From positions 2,774,322 through 2,838,321 of the forward strand of contig NZ_CP036273.1 in the NCBI RefSeq assembly GCF_007747215.1: 64,000 nucleotides of DNA, read 5' to 3'. The DNA comes from Urbifossiella limnaea. GTDB taxonomy: Bacteria > Planctomycetota > Planctomycetia > Gemmatales > Gemmataceae. Within the stretch, counting starts at the first letter, position 1. Every line of letters starts with the position of its first letter. This document shows, one piece after another, positions 35,470 to 43,284 of this stretch. The position numbers and the translations under genes were made by a program. Below the pieces are notes generated by a model. The model was not told the origin of the DNA, ran no database searches, and worked only from the letters and a program-made list of their open reading frames with translations.

Positions 35470-36195
35470 ATGCCCCCCCCGCCACGCACCGTGCCGCGCG
35501 ACCGCGCCGTTCTCGACGACTGCCAGGCCGCCGTCGGCTACCAGTTCCGCAAGCCGGAACTGTTGAAGGCCGCGCTCACCCACACGTCCGGGGCCAACAC
35601 CCGGGCCGCCTCCAACGAGCGGCTCGAGTTCCTCGGCGACAGCGTCCTCGGCCTCGTCACCTGCGAGGAGCTGTTCCGCCGCTTCCCGGAGTACCAGGAA
35701 GGCGACCTGACCAAGGTCAAGTCGGTGGTGGTCAGCCGCAAGACGTGTGCGGCGTTCAGCCAGGAGATGGGCCTCGGCGACTTCCTGTTCCTGGGGAAGG
35801 GCGTCGGCAACTACGGCGAGTTGCCGTCGAACATCCTCGCCGACGTGTTCGAGTCGCTGGTGGCGGCCATCTTCCTGGACGGCGGGTGGGACGCGGCCCG
35901 CGACTTCGTGAAGCGGTTCGTCGGCCCGGAGATCGACCGCGTGGCCCAGGAGGCGGTCGGCGCCAACGCCAAGTCGCAGTTCCAGCACGTCGTGCAGCAG
36001 CTGTACGGCGAGGCGCCGCGGTACGCGGTGCTGGACGAGCAGGGGCCGGACCACGACAAGTGCTTCAAGGTCGCGGCCCAGGCGGCCGGGTACCAGTTCC
36101 CGCCGGCCTGGGGGCGGAACAAGAAGGACGCCGAGCTGCGGGCCGCGCTCAACGGCCTGGCCGAGATCCGCGGTGAGGAGTTGCCGACGCACTGA
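35470..36195 (+). CDS. rnc: Ribonuclease III
   Basis: 241-residue double-strand-specific RNase that processes rRNA and mRNA. The signature NERLEFLGDSVL (49-60) carries the metal-binding Glu and Asp; a second acidic region is ESLVAAIFLDGG near residue 130. The C-terminal ~75 residues form a double-stranded-RNA-binding domain (FQHVVQQLYGEAPRYAVLDEQ ... CFKVAAQ). The length is typical. It is separated from the anchored-protein gene by 122 bp and from the porin gene by 95 bp, all on the plus strand, so it may be co-transcribed with one of them. Confidence 0.95.
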   Translation: MPPPPRTVPRDRAVLDDCQAAVGYQFRKPELLKAALTHTSGANTRAASNERLEFLGDSVLGLVTCEELFRRFPEYQEGDLTKVKSVVVSRKTCAAFSQEMGLGDFLFLGKGVGNYGELPSNILADVFESLVAAIFLDGGWDAARDFVKRFVGPEIDRVAQEAVGANAKSQFQHVVQQLYGEAPRYAVLDEQGPDHDKCFKVAAQAAGYQFPPAWGRNKKDAELRAALNGLAEIRGEELPTH

Positions 36196-36290
36196 TCCGC
36201 CGCGGGTGTTTGATTATTCCGCCTGATCGGGCACCGGACTGAAGTTCGGCCCCCCTTCCAATCGATACCACCGGCAAGACCCGACCCGCA

Positions 36291-37775
36291 TTGGGCCGTT
36301 CCTTGCCAATCTCCACCGCCCGAATCGCCCTGCTTGCCGCCGCACTCGTTGCCGGCGGCCCCGCATTCGCCCAGACCCCCGGGGCGCTTCTTCCCGGGCC
36401 GGAGCCCATCGCCGGCCCGTCGCCGGTCGTGGCGCCCGAGGTGCTCCCCGACTTGCCCGACGACGCGAAGGGCAAGGACGGGGCGAAGGCCGACGGCGGC
36501 GCGAAGGCCGAAAAGTCGTTGACCGACTCGCTCCATCAGGACGACGACTACGGCCTGAAGTCGCTGTTCGACTCCCTCCACCCGGCGGGGAAGTCGAAGT
36601 CGAAGTGGTACGACAAGATCGCGATTCGCGGTTACACGCAGTTTCGGTTCACCCGCACCATCGACCAAGAGACCGATAGCGCTAACCCCAACCTGCTCGG
36701 GGACCGGTCGGTCAATGGGAATGCCGAGAACTTTTCGATTCGACGGATGCGGCTCATCATCTTTGGGGACGTGAGCGAGCACCTCGGGGTGTACATCCAG
36801 CCGGACTTCGCAAACCTTCCCCAGGGAGCCACGACGAACACGTTCTTCGGCCAGCTCCGGGACACCTACGCCGACGTGTACATCGACACCACAAAAATTC
36901 ACCGACTGAGAATCGGCTTGTCGAAAGTGCCGTTCGGATTCGAGAACCTGCAGTCGAGCCAGAACCGGGTGCCCCTCGACCGGACCGACCCGATCAACAG
37001 CGCGGTCAGTCCGAACGAGCGGGACCTGGGGGTGTTTTACTACTGGACGCCGGAGGACAAGCAGAAACTCTTCCGCGACCTGGTCGACGGCGGACTGAAG
37101 GGGAGCGGCAACTACGGCATCTTTGGGATCGGGGTGTATGACGGACAGGGCGGGTCGCAGGTCGAGCAGAACCTGAACCTCCACACCGTCGCCCGCCTCA
37201 CCTGGCCGACGCGGCTCGACAGCGGGCAGGTGGTCGAGGCCAGCGTCCAGGGGTACACCGGCGAATACGTCGTGCAGGGGAGTGCCATCCGCCCGCTCGG
37301 CCGCGGCAGTGCGATAACCCCGGCCGGGACCGGCGGCAACACCGGCCACCGCGACCAGCGGGTCGGCACGACGTTCGTCTACTACCCGCAGCCGTTCGGC
37401 TTCCAGTCGGAGTGGAACTGGGGCGAAGGGCCGGGCTTGAACGACGCCCAGACGGCCGTCGAGACGCGCTGGCTCCAGGGCGGCTACGCGATGGTGATGT
37501 GCAAGGTCGACACCTGCGACTACGGCATCTTCACGCCGTACTGCCGCTGGCAGTACTACAAAGGCGGCTACCGGTCGATCGCCAACGCCCCCTACGGCAC
37601 ACACAACCAGTGGGACCTGGGCGTGGAGTGGCAGATCCGCAAGGAGATGGAACTGGTGGCCGAGTACAGCCTGGTGGACGGGGCGAACCTGAACGCGATC
37701 AACCAGGCGCGCGTGACCTCGTACCGGAACTTCGACGGCGGCGTGTTCCGCTTGCAATTCCAGATGAACTACTGA
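36291..37775 (+). CDS. Outer-membrane porin (phosphate-selective OprO/P-like)
   Basis: 494-residue beta-barrel. A signal peptide (LPISTARIALLAAALVAGGPAFAQ) is followed by a Pro/Lys-rich linker (about 30-75), then a 16-stranded-type barrel with alternating residues, e.g. IRGYTQFRFTRT, LIIFGDVSEHLGVYIQPDF, LHTVARLTWPTRLD and the terminal RNFDGGVFRLQFQMNY ending in aromatic residues, as in porins. The best family match is the OprO/OprP phosphate-selective porin superfamily, used for anion or sugar uptake. The start is TTG at 36291 or TTG at 36303; both keep the signal peptide. No operon partner follows except the small Cys protein. Confidence 0.85.
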   Translation: MGRSLPISTARIALLAAALVAGGPAFAQTPGALLPGPEPIAGPSPVVAPEVLPDLPDDAKGKDGAKADGGAKAEKSLTDSLHQDDDYGLKSLFDSLHPAGKSKSKWYDKIAIRGYTQFRFTRTIDQETDSANPNLLGDRSVNGNAENFSIRRMRLIIFGDVSEHLGVYIQPDFANLPQGATTNTFFGQLRDTYADVYIDTTKIHRLRIGLSKVPFGFENLQSSQNRVPLDRTDPINSAVSPNERDLGVFYYWTPEDKQKLFRDLVDGGLKGSGNYGIFGIGVYDGQGGSQVEQNLNLHTVARLTWPTRLDSGQVVEASVQGYTGEYVVQGSAIRPLGRGSAITPAGTGGNTGHRDQRVGTTFVYYPQPFGFQSEWNWGEGPGLNDAQTAVETRWLQGGYAMVMCKVDTCDYGIFTPYCRWQYYKGGYRSIANAPYGTHNQWDLGVEWQIRKEMELVAEYSLVDGANLNAINQARVTSYRNFDGGVFRLQFQMNY

Positions 37776-37785
37776 GTCGCACCCG

Positions 37786-38076
37786 ATGTCGATGCCGCCC
37801 TACCCCGTCCGCTGCTACGCACCCGGGTGCCCGGAGCTGGCGGCGTACAAGGTGGCGGCCCACTGGTCGGACGGGTTGACCGACGAACTGAAGACGTACT
37901 CGCTCGCGTGCCCCGCGTGTCTGCCGCAGTTGCTGGCCGTCGCACGACTGAAGCGGGCGGCGTGCCGGCTGGCCCCGGGCGAGACGCTGGACGAACCCGG
38001 TGTGTACCAGTTGTGCCGCGGCGGCCGTGACCACTCGCTGGCCCGTCGGCCGGACCTCGAGACCGGTGCCGACTAG
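37786..38076 (+). CDS. Small Cys-motif protein, function unknown
   Basis: 96 residues beginning MSMPPYPVRCYAPGCPELA. Three Cys features are visible: CYAPGC (residues 10-15), SLACPACLPQL (42-45) and YQLCRGG near the end, enough for one or two zinc sites. There is no signal peptide. I do not recognise a family, though similar short proteins are found in Gemmataceae (recalled, not searched). It starts 10 bp after the porin gene, so the two are probably co-transcribed. Its last 4 bases overlap the convergent response-regulator gene. Confidence 0.65.
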   Translation: MSMPPYPVRCYAPGCPELAAYKVAAHWSDGLTDELKTYSLACPACLPQLLAVARLKRAACRLAPGETLDEPGVYQLCRGGRDHSLARRPDLETGAD

Positions 38077-38465
38077 CCCTCGGTCGGAGCCTTCGGCTCC
38101 GGCTTGAGGGTGCGGTTCACCACCTCCATGAGCCGCTCCATGGCGAACGGCTTGCGGATGTAGTCGACCACGCCGAGGTACTCGGCGTAGGCCTTGTGCC
38201 GGCTCCCCTCGTTGGCCGTGATCATGATGATGGGCGGGGCGTCGGCCTTCCCCTTGAAGTGCTCGAGAACCGGGTAGCCGCCCTTCCGCGGCATCATCAT
38301 GTCGAGGATGACCAGGTCCGGCCGCTGGCCGTAGATCGCCTGCTGCCCCTGGATGCCGTCGTGGGCCTGGATCACCTTGTAGCCCTGCCGCTCCAGCATC
38401 ATCCGCAGCCCGTCCACCAACTCGCGGTCGTCGTCGACGACGAGCACCAGCTTCTGATCGGCCAT
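38073..38465 (-). CDS. Single-domain response regulator (CheY-like)
   Basis: 130 residues, all receiver domain. Acidic pocket Asp11/Asp12 (VVDDDRE), phospho-acceptor Asp55 (LVILDMMMP), Thr83 (IIMITANEG) and Lys105 (YIRKPF) are all present. With no output domain it must act on a partner protein, such as a phosphotransfer protein or motor/enzyme. No kinase is adjacent. It ends with a 4-bp overlap with the convergent small Cys-motif gene. The 'MITANEGSRHKAYAEYLGVVDYIRKPF' stretch is typical of planctomycete stand-alone receivers (shown here only as a region from residue 81 to 107). Confidence 0.92.
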   Translation of the reverse strand: MADQKLVLVVDDDRELVDGLRMMLERQGYKVIQAHDGIQGQQAIYGQRPDLVILDMMMPRKGGYPVLEHFKGKADAPPIIMITANEGSRHKAYAEYLGVVDYIRKPFAMERLMEVVNRTLKPEPKAPTEG

Positions 38466-38569
38466 GACCGGACCTCGACTCGGGCACGCGGAACACGTTA
38501 AACCTTACCAGCGCCGGCCGGCCGGAACAAGGATATGCTAGCCGCACCTCCCTCTCCGCCCGGTGCCCG

Positions 38570-39469
38570 ATGAACGCGCCCGCCCCGAAGCCCCGCCGCC
38601 GGTTCGGCTGGTTCCTCGCCGCGCTGGTGGTCCTCGCGGCCGCCGGCGGCGGCGGGTGGCTCGTCTACTCCAACCTGTCGCGGCCGGCCGACTACGCCGA
38701 CCCCGACGGCGTGTTCACCGCGACGTTCCCGAACCCGCCGGCGGCGCTTCCCGTCATCACCGCCGACCCGGCATTTCTGAAGTGGGGCGAGCGCGGGGCC
38801 AAGGCGTCGGTCGGCCGCCGCGAGTACGCCGTGACCGTGCAGGACGGCCTGAACCCCGGCAACCAGGAGCCCGGCCCCGCCGGCCGCGACGCGCAGGCCG
38901 AGATGCTCGTGGTGATGTTCGCGGCGAACACCGACGGCACGCCCGTGACCAGCCGCGCGGCGAAGCACGACGGGCACGTCGGCCGCGAGGTCGTGATCGC
39001 CGGCCGCGACGACGGCCGGCTGACGGCCGTGCGCGTGGTCGTGGGCGAGACGTGCGCCGTGCGGATGACCGTGAAGGCGCCGGGCGACAAGGCGGGCGCC
39101 GAGGCCGCGCTCGCCGACGCGGCCGCGTTCTTCGACACGGTGAAGCTCGGCCCCGCATTCGGGCCGGCGATCGTGGAGGAACCGCTGGCCGTGTCGGCGA
39201 CGGAACTCGCGGCCGCGTACAAGGCCGACCCCGCGGCCGCCGACGGCCGGTTCAAGGGGCGGTGGGTGCGCGTGAACGGGAAGGTCACGGACACCGCTGA
39301 CGGGGCGTTCACCGTGGACGGCGACGTCGCCGTGCGGCGGGCGGCGAAGGCGCGGATGAACGTACCGGCCCGCCGCGGCTCGCCGGTCACGGCGACGGGG
39401 AAGTGCCTGGGGCTGGTGGACGGAAAGGCGACGCTCGCCGAGGCCGTCGTGCTGCCGCCGCCGTCATAG
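38570..39469 (+). CDS. Membrane-anchored protein with OB-fold (tRNA_anti-like) C-terminus
   Basis: 299 residues. A short basic N-terminus (MNAPAPKPRRRFG) precedes one membrane helix (about 14-33, WFLAALVVLAAAGGGGWLVY), and the rest lies outside the cytoplasm. The C-terminal part (about 205-299) reads ATELAAAYKADPAAADGRFKGRWVRVNGKV ... TATGKCLGLVDG, the layout of the tRNA_anti-like (PF12869-type) OB fold; nucleic-acid binding is not shown for these. The middle domain is unrecognised. Function unknown. It ends with a 6-bp overlap with the convergent epimerase gene. A TATGCT box at about 38534 may be its -10. Confidence 0.75.
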   Translation: MNAPAPKPRRRFGWFLAALVVLAAAGGGGWLVYSNLSRPADYADPDGVFTATFPNPPAALPVITADPAFLKWGERGAKASVGRREYAVTVQDGLNPGNQEPGPAGRDAQAEMLVVMFAANTDGTPVTSRAAKHDGHVGREVVIAGRDDGRLTAVRVVVGETCAVRMTVKAPGDKAGAEAALADAAAFFDTVKLGPAFGPAIVEEPLAVSATELAAAYKADPAAADGRFKGRWVRVNGKVTDTADGAFTVDGDVAVRRAAKARMNVPARRGSPVTATGKCLGLVDGKATLAEAVVLPPPS

Positions 39470-40456
39470 CCAGCCGACTTCGCGGAACCACGCCAACGCC
39501 TCGTCGATGGAACCCGCAACCGGCCGCGGCGTGAGGCCCAACTCGGCGAGGCTCCGGCTGGCGTCGAACTTCATCCGCCGCCGCGTCAATTTCACGCCAG
39601 TCACGGTCGCGGCCGGGATCGTGCGCGTGATCGCGTCGGCGACGAACTCGCTGACGTAGGCCGCCGTCAGCGCGACGGGGTAGGGCACCCGCCACCGCGG
39701 CGGCGGCAGCCCGGTTTGCTTCGCCAGGTAATCGAAGACCGACTTCACCGACCAGTTCTCGGCCCCGAGCAGATACCGCACACCCGGTCTGCCGCGTTCC
39801 ACGGCCTGCGTCATGCCGGCGGCGATGTCGCGCACGTCCATCAGGTTCAGGTCGGCGTCGAGGTACGCGGACCGGCCGCCGCGGCAGAAGTCGAGCATCA
39901 TCTGCGTGGGCGGCGAGCGGCCGCGGTCGCCGGGGCCGACGGGGAGTGTCGGGTTCACGACCACGACCGGGGCGCCGGCGCGAGCCAGGTGGAACGCGAA
40001 GCCCTCGGCGCGGAATTTCGAGCGGCAGTACGGCCCGATCACGTCGCGGCTCGGTACGTCCTGCGTCTCGGCGATGGCGGCCGTCTGCCGGCGGCGGGTC
40101 AGGATGCTCTCGGTGCTGGTGTGGAGGACGCGCGTCGCCCCGGCCCGCAGCGCCGCCGTCAGGACGTGGACGGTGCCGAGGTAGTTGACGCGGTGGAAGT
40201 CGCGCCGCCGGCGCGTCCACAACTGCGGGTTGGCCGCCAGGTGGTACACGACGCCGCAGCCGCGCAGGGAGCGTGCCACGGCCGCTTCGTCGCGGATGTC
40301 GCAGGGTTCGTAGTCGATCTGGCTCAGCGGCAGATGCTCGACCGCGGCCCCCGGGCGGTCCAGCACCCGCACCCGTTCGCCGCGCTCGACCAGAAGCCGG
40401 ACGAGGTGCGACCCGATGAACCCGGCCCCGCCGGTGACGACCGTCACGCCTGCCAT
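39464..40456 (-). CDS. NAD-dependent epimerase/dehydratase (HpnA-like)
   Basis: 330-residue extended short-chain dehydrogenase. The NAD-binding start is VVTGGAGFIGSHLVRLL, and the active-site Tyr and Lys lie in IGPYCRSKFRAE (YxxxK). YHLAANPQLW and VNPTLPVGPGDRG are typical of the HpnA / dihydroflavonol-reductase-like sugar epimerases. HpnA is associated with hopanoid synthesis, but no hopanoid genes are near, so the sugar nucleotide target is open. The start at 40456 gives the usual N-terminus. A TATACC box at about 40493 (minus strand) may be its -10. It converges with the OB-fold protein gene, overlapping 6 bp. Confidence 0.9.
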   Translation of the reverse strand: MAGVTVVTGGAGFIGSHLVRLLVERGERVRVLDRPGAAVEHLPLSQIDYEPCDIRDEAAVARSLRGCGVVYHLAANPQLWTRRRRDFHRVNYLGTVHVLTAALRAGATRVLHTSTESILTRRRQTAAIAETQDVPSRDVIGPYCRSKFRAEGFAFHLARAGAPVVVVNPTLPVGPGDRGRSPPTQMMLDFCRGGRSAYLDADLNLMDVRDIAAGMTQAVERGRPGVRYLLGAENWSVKSVFDYLAKQTGLPPPRWRVPYPVALTAAYVSEFVADAITRTIPAATVTGVKLTRRRMKFDASRSLAELGLTPRPVAGSIDEALAWFREVGWL

Positions 40457-40625
40457 GCAACCCCCGCCCGTGGTCCGACCCTTCCGGGTATACCGGCTGT
40501 AACGCCGGCCGTCCGCCGGGGTGGGCGTTGGAACGAGTCGGATGTGCCGGCCGGGGGGCGGGTGCGGCCGATACCAGACGCACGGACCGGGGCGGAGCCC
40601 CGCCCGGCCACGGAGGGACCGGATC

Positions 40626-41114
40626 ATGAAACGGATTCTGCTCGCGCTGGCGGTCGCCGCCCTGTCCGCGACCGCCGCCAGCGCCGACCCCGGCGGTTTC
40701 GCCCCGCCCGCCCCGCGCGGCGGCCAGCAGGCGCCCGGCGGCCAGATGCCCGGCGGCTACGCCATGCCCGCCAACCACAACGCCCCCGCTGCCGCGCCGA
40801 CGACGCTGATGGGCGCCATGTCGGCCCCGGCGGAGCGGCCGCCGGACCGCTACGGCCTGCTGCCGGGGCTGCGGAACCTGTTCTCGCTGAACAAGGGGTG
40901 CAGCACCTGCGGCGAGTGCAACGGCAAGCACCGCGGCGGCTGCCCGAGCGGCGGCTGCGGCCCGTTCGGCCACGGCAGCTACACCGGCGGCCCGGGCGTC
41001 GGCGGCCACGGTGCGCCCAACCCGTACGCGGCGAACCAGGGCACGCTGGTGTTCCCGCACCACCCGTTCGTCCGCAGCCCGCGCGACTTCTTCATGTACG
41101 AGCCGGGCCGCTGA
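40626..41114 (+). CDS. Secreted Gly/Pro/Cys-rich protein, function unknown
   Basis: 162 residues with a signal peptide (MKRILLALAVAALSATAASA) and a Gly/Pro/Ala-rich, low-complexity body. A Cys-rich patch CSTCGECNGKHRGGCPSGGC lies near the middle, and the C-terminal motif VFPHHPFVRSPRDFFMYEPGR is shared with other small planctomycete exported proteins as I recall. The Cys cluster may bind metal. No enzyme motif. The start at 40626 is supported by the signal peptide and an upstream ggaggga at 40614-40620. A perfect 32-bp inverted repeat begins 2 bp after its stop codon. Confidence 0.7.
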   Translation: MKRILLALAVAALSATAASADPGGFAPPAPRGGQQAPGGQMPGGYAMPANHNAPAAAPTTLMGAMSAPAERPPDRYGLLPGLRNLFSLNKGCSTCGECNGKHRGGCPSGGCGPFGHGSYTGGPGVGGHGAPNPYAANQGTLVFPHHPFVRSPRDFFMYEPGR

Positions 41115-41116
41115 CG

Positions 41117-41189
41117 AGTTTCGAGTTCAGAGTTTCGAGTTCAAAGTTCGGTTGCCCAACTTTGAACTCGAAACTCTGAACTCGAAACT
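41117..41189. repeat. Perfect 32-bp inverted repeat between convergent genes
   Basis: Arms 41117-41148 and 41158-41189 are exact complements with a 9-nt loop. Each arm is built of the word AGTTTCGAGTTCAGAG repeated. It starts 2 bp after the stop of the plus-strand gene (41112-41114) and ends 1 bp before the stop of the minus-strand NTase-HD gene (41191-41193). Confidence 0.92.
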
Positions 41190-41190
41190 G

Positions 41191-42300
41191 TCATTTCCCC
41201 CGGTTGCTCCGCTCCAGCTCGCGCAAGAAACCCAGCGCCTCGTCCACCGTCCCGACGACCGCACCGGGCACCCGGCCGCGGTCGTCGCACTCGCGCAGTT
41301 CCAGCAAGTCCTCGAAGTCGTCCGACGCCTCCAGCCGCACCCGCCCCCGGTGGCCGAGCGTTCCCGCCTTGTACTCCTGGGCGAGCATGTGGTTCTCGAT
41401 CAAGAACGCCGTGCGTTCCGTAATCAGCCCCTCCAGCGCTTGCACGCCCGCGGCGACGTGGTCGTAGGGGTCGATCCCCTTGCCCACGTCGTGCAGCAGC
41501 GCAGCCGTCAGGAACTCCTCGTCCCACGGCCGGGCGTCCTTCGCCTGCTCGAACACTTGCAGCGAGTGGTACAGCACGTCCCCCTCGGGGTGCCACTTCG
41601 GGTTCTGCTTCACCCGCTCCAGCGGCAGCAGCAGCAGGCGGAACACCTGGTGCGGGTCCACCGCCGCCTCCTGCTCGGCGAGCGCGTCGGCGACGTTCAC
41701 CTCGGGGTGCTCGCGGGCGATGAGTTCCTCCAACTCCTTCGTCGTGGCCCGCTCGATCGGCTTGCCGGTGATCGAGCTGGTGAACACGTAGTGGGCCTTG
41801 TCCTCGGCGTAGACGGTCAGCTCGAACGGGAACACGTCGTAGACGTGGACGTGCGTGAACACGCGGGTTTCGTTATGCTTGGTGATCTGCTTCCGCTCCA
41901 CGTCGTACTGCACGCCCTCCTCGTCGAGCACGCTGGTGACGGGTTCGAGGTGGTCGCTGAACAGGTGGAGGTCGATGTCCGAGCCCTTGCGGGTGTGGCC
42001 GGTCATCACGCTCCCGATGAGCCGGGGGCGGAAGCGGGCGAGGAGCTTCATCAGGCGGAGGGCGTGAAGGCGCATGTCCTTGAGGTCGGCGGTGCGGCGG
42101 TCGCCCTCGTGGGTGCGGGCGAACTCCTGGATGAGGTCGCGGATCTCGGCGTTGCTGGGGAGGTCCGACGGCTTCACCGACCCGCGGCAGACGCGGTCGG
42201 CCGCCTTGCGTTTGGCGGTGAAGTACTCGGACTCGGTGCGGGCGTACATGAGCCGGGCGGCCTCGAAGGCGATGGCCCGGCGGAGCTTGGGGTCCGGCAT
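41191..42300 (-). CDS. Nucleotidyltransferase fused to HD domain, function unknown
   Basis: 369 residues. The N-terminal half has a Pol-beta-type nucleotidyltransferase core, LIGSVMTGHTRKGSDIDLHLFSD (the GS...DxD motif with Gly96-Ser97 and Asp108/Asp110). The C-terminal half is an HD phosphohydrolase domain, LLHDVGKGIDPYDHV. This pairing recalls CCA-adding enzymes or (p)ppGpp- and oligonucleotide-related proteins, but the GS motif is not the CCA enzyme GSTARGTD form, so it is a distinct NTase-HD type. The start is ambiguous: 42300 (MPDPKLRRAI) is preferred over an upstream Met. It is flanked by a perfect hairpin on one side and a nested palindrome on the other. Confidence 0.8.
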   Translation of the reverse strand: MPDPKLRRAIAFEAARLMYARTESEYFTAKRKAADRVCRGSVKPSDLPSNAEIRDLIQEFARTHEGDRRTADLKDMRLHALRLMKLLARFRPRLIGSVMTGHTRKGSDIDLHLFSDHLEPVTSVLDEEGVQYDVERKQITKHNETRVFTHVHVYDVFPFELTVYAEDKAHYVFTSSITGKPIERATTKELEELIAREHPEVNVADALAEQEAAVDPHQVFRLLLLPLERVKQNPKWHPEGDVLYHSLQVFEQAKDARPWDEEFLTAALLHDVGKGIDPYDHVAAGVQALEGLITERTAFLIENHMLAQEYKAGTLGHRGRVRLEASDDFEDLLELRECDDRGRVPGAVVGTVDEALGFLRELERSNRGK

Positions 42301-42391
42301 CGAAGGGGGTGCGGCGGTTTGATTAACGAGCCTGTCCGGTGCCGCCGCGAGGCTCGGGGGCATTGTACCACGGCTGCCGCGGAGCAACCTC

Positions 42392-42593
42392 GGTTTTCAG
42401 GCCAACGGCCTGACAGCCCTCAGCCCAGGGCAAGGGAGCGCAGCGACCGCCGCTCTGGGTTTGTGGTTACGGGGAGTTGCAGGCTGAAGGCCTGCGAGCC
42501 GGCTCGCAGGCCTTCAGCCTGCAAGGTGATTCGTGCCGCCTACCCAGGGCGTTGCCCTGGGCTGAGGGCTGTCAGGCCGTTGGCCTGAAAACC
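42392..42593. repeat. Nested palindromic element (42-bp arms around a 48-bp palindrome)
   Basis: Outer arms 42392-42433 and 42552-42593 are exact complements (ggttttcaggccaacggcct ...). Inside lies a perfect 48-bp palindrome with no loop (42477-42524), reading TTGCAGGCTGAAGGCCTGCG and its complement. The whole 202-bp element fills the gap between the NTase-HD gene and the CCRR-family gene. It could form large cruciform or hairpin structures. Confidence 0.92.
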
Positions 42594-42622
42594 TCGGCGC
42601 CATCGGACGTGAAACGACCGCA

Positions 42623-43228
42623 TTAGCTTTTCCCCAGCACCAGATCGACGACCCAACAGCCGCGGACGTGCGGCCCGTCGCCGCGGCAGTGGGCGAGGAT
42701 GTCGTTGTCGGCGCAGCCGGCGTCTTCGAGCGCGTCGGCCAGCACGGGCATCGGGGCGAAGTCCCGCGACTCGTACATCCCACGGGCGAGGGCGACGACG
42801 GCTTCTGTCCGCCAAGACGGCTCGAAGGCGATGGTGCGTTGAGTATTCCCGATGATGTCACGAAGCAGGTCTTGATGAGACGATTTGTCGTCCGTGCTGC
42901 GGCTTGCGATACGGGCAGCGTTCTGGTGTGTGAATAGGGCAGCCCTGAACGCATCGTCGTTCGCAGCTTGCCAAGGTGTCGGCCAAAGTTTCGGCCCCTG
43001 CCAGATTGCCCCTCTCGCAGCGCGGACTTGGTCGTAACTCACTCCTCCATCCACAAACGCCTCAACCAACTCAACGACAGCTCGGTGACGCTGTGCAACA
43101 AGTCGTTGCCAAACTCGCCGACAGCATGCCACGGCGAATAGCCGCAACTTCCGGTCGCTCGTGCGGCCCTGAATGAATTGAAGCATCTGCAACGGGTCGG
43201 TCGCCGCCAGCCATTCCGCTTCGGTCAT
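42623..43228 (-). CDS. Gemmata-type 'MTEAEWL...CCRR' family protein, function unknown
   Basis: 201 residues starting MTEAEWLAATDPLQMLQFIQ, followed by SDRKLRLFAVACCRRVW. That opening is a family I recall as abundant in Gemmataceae, near TIGR02996-type proteins, with no known activity. The rest is helical with LVEAFVDGGVSYDQVRAAR, RTEAVVALARGMYESRDFAPMPVLADALEDAGCADNDILAHC and a C-terminal LVLGKS. There is no export signal. A -10-like TATCAT (43262-43257) sits in the loop of the hairpin at 43240-43281, 29 bp upstream. The gene lies in front of the nested palindrome at 42392-42593. Confidence 0.75.
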   Translation of the reverse strand: MTEAEWLAATDPLQMLQFIQGRTSDRKLRLFAVACCRRVWQRLVAQRHRAVVELVEAFVDGGVSYDQVRAARGAIWQGPKLWPTPWQAANDDAFRAALFTHQNAARIASRSTDDKSSHQDLLRDIIGNTQRTIAFEPSWRTEAVVALARGMYESRDFAPMPVLADALEDAGCADNDILAHCRGDGPHVRGCWVVDLVLGKS

Positions 43229-43239
43229 AGCCCATCCTC

Positions 43240-43281
43240 GGAACCGCTCTTGCCGGATGATACCCGACAACGAGCGGTTCC
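43240..43281 (-). terminator. Hairpin after the GT2 gene with a -10 box in its loop
   Basis: Perfect 10-bp stem GGAACCGCTC (43240-43249) / GAGCGGTTCC (43272-43281), about 3 bp past the GT2 stop codon (43285-43287). The 22-nt loop contains TATCAT, a possible -10 for the CCRR-family gene. It may both end the GT2 transcript and gate the downstream promoter. Confidence 0.5.
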
Positions 43282-43284
43282 GCG

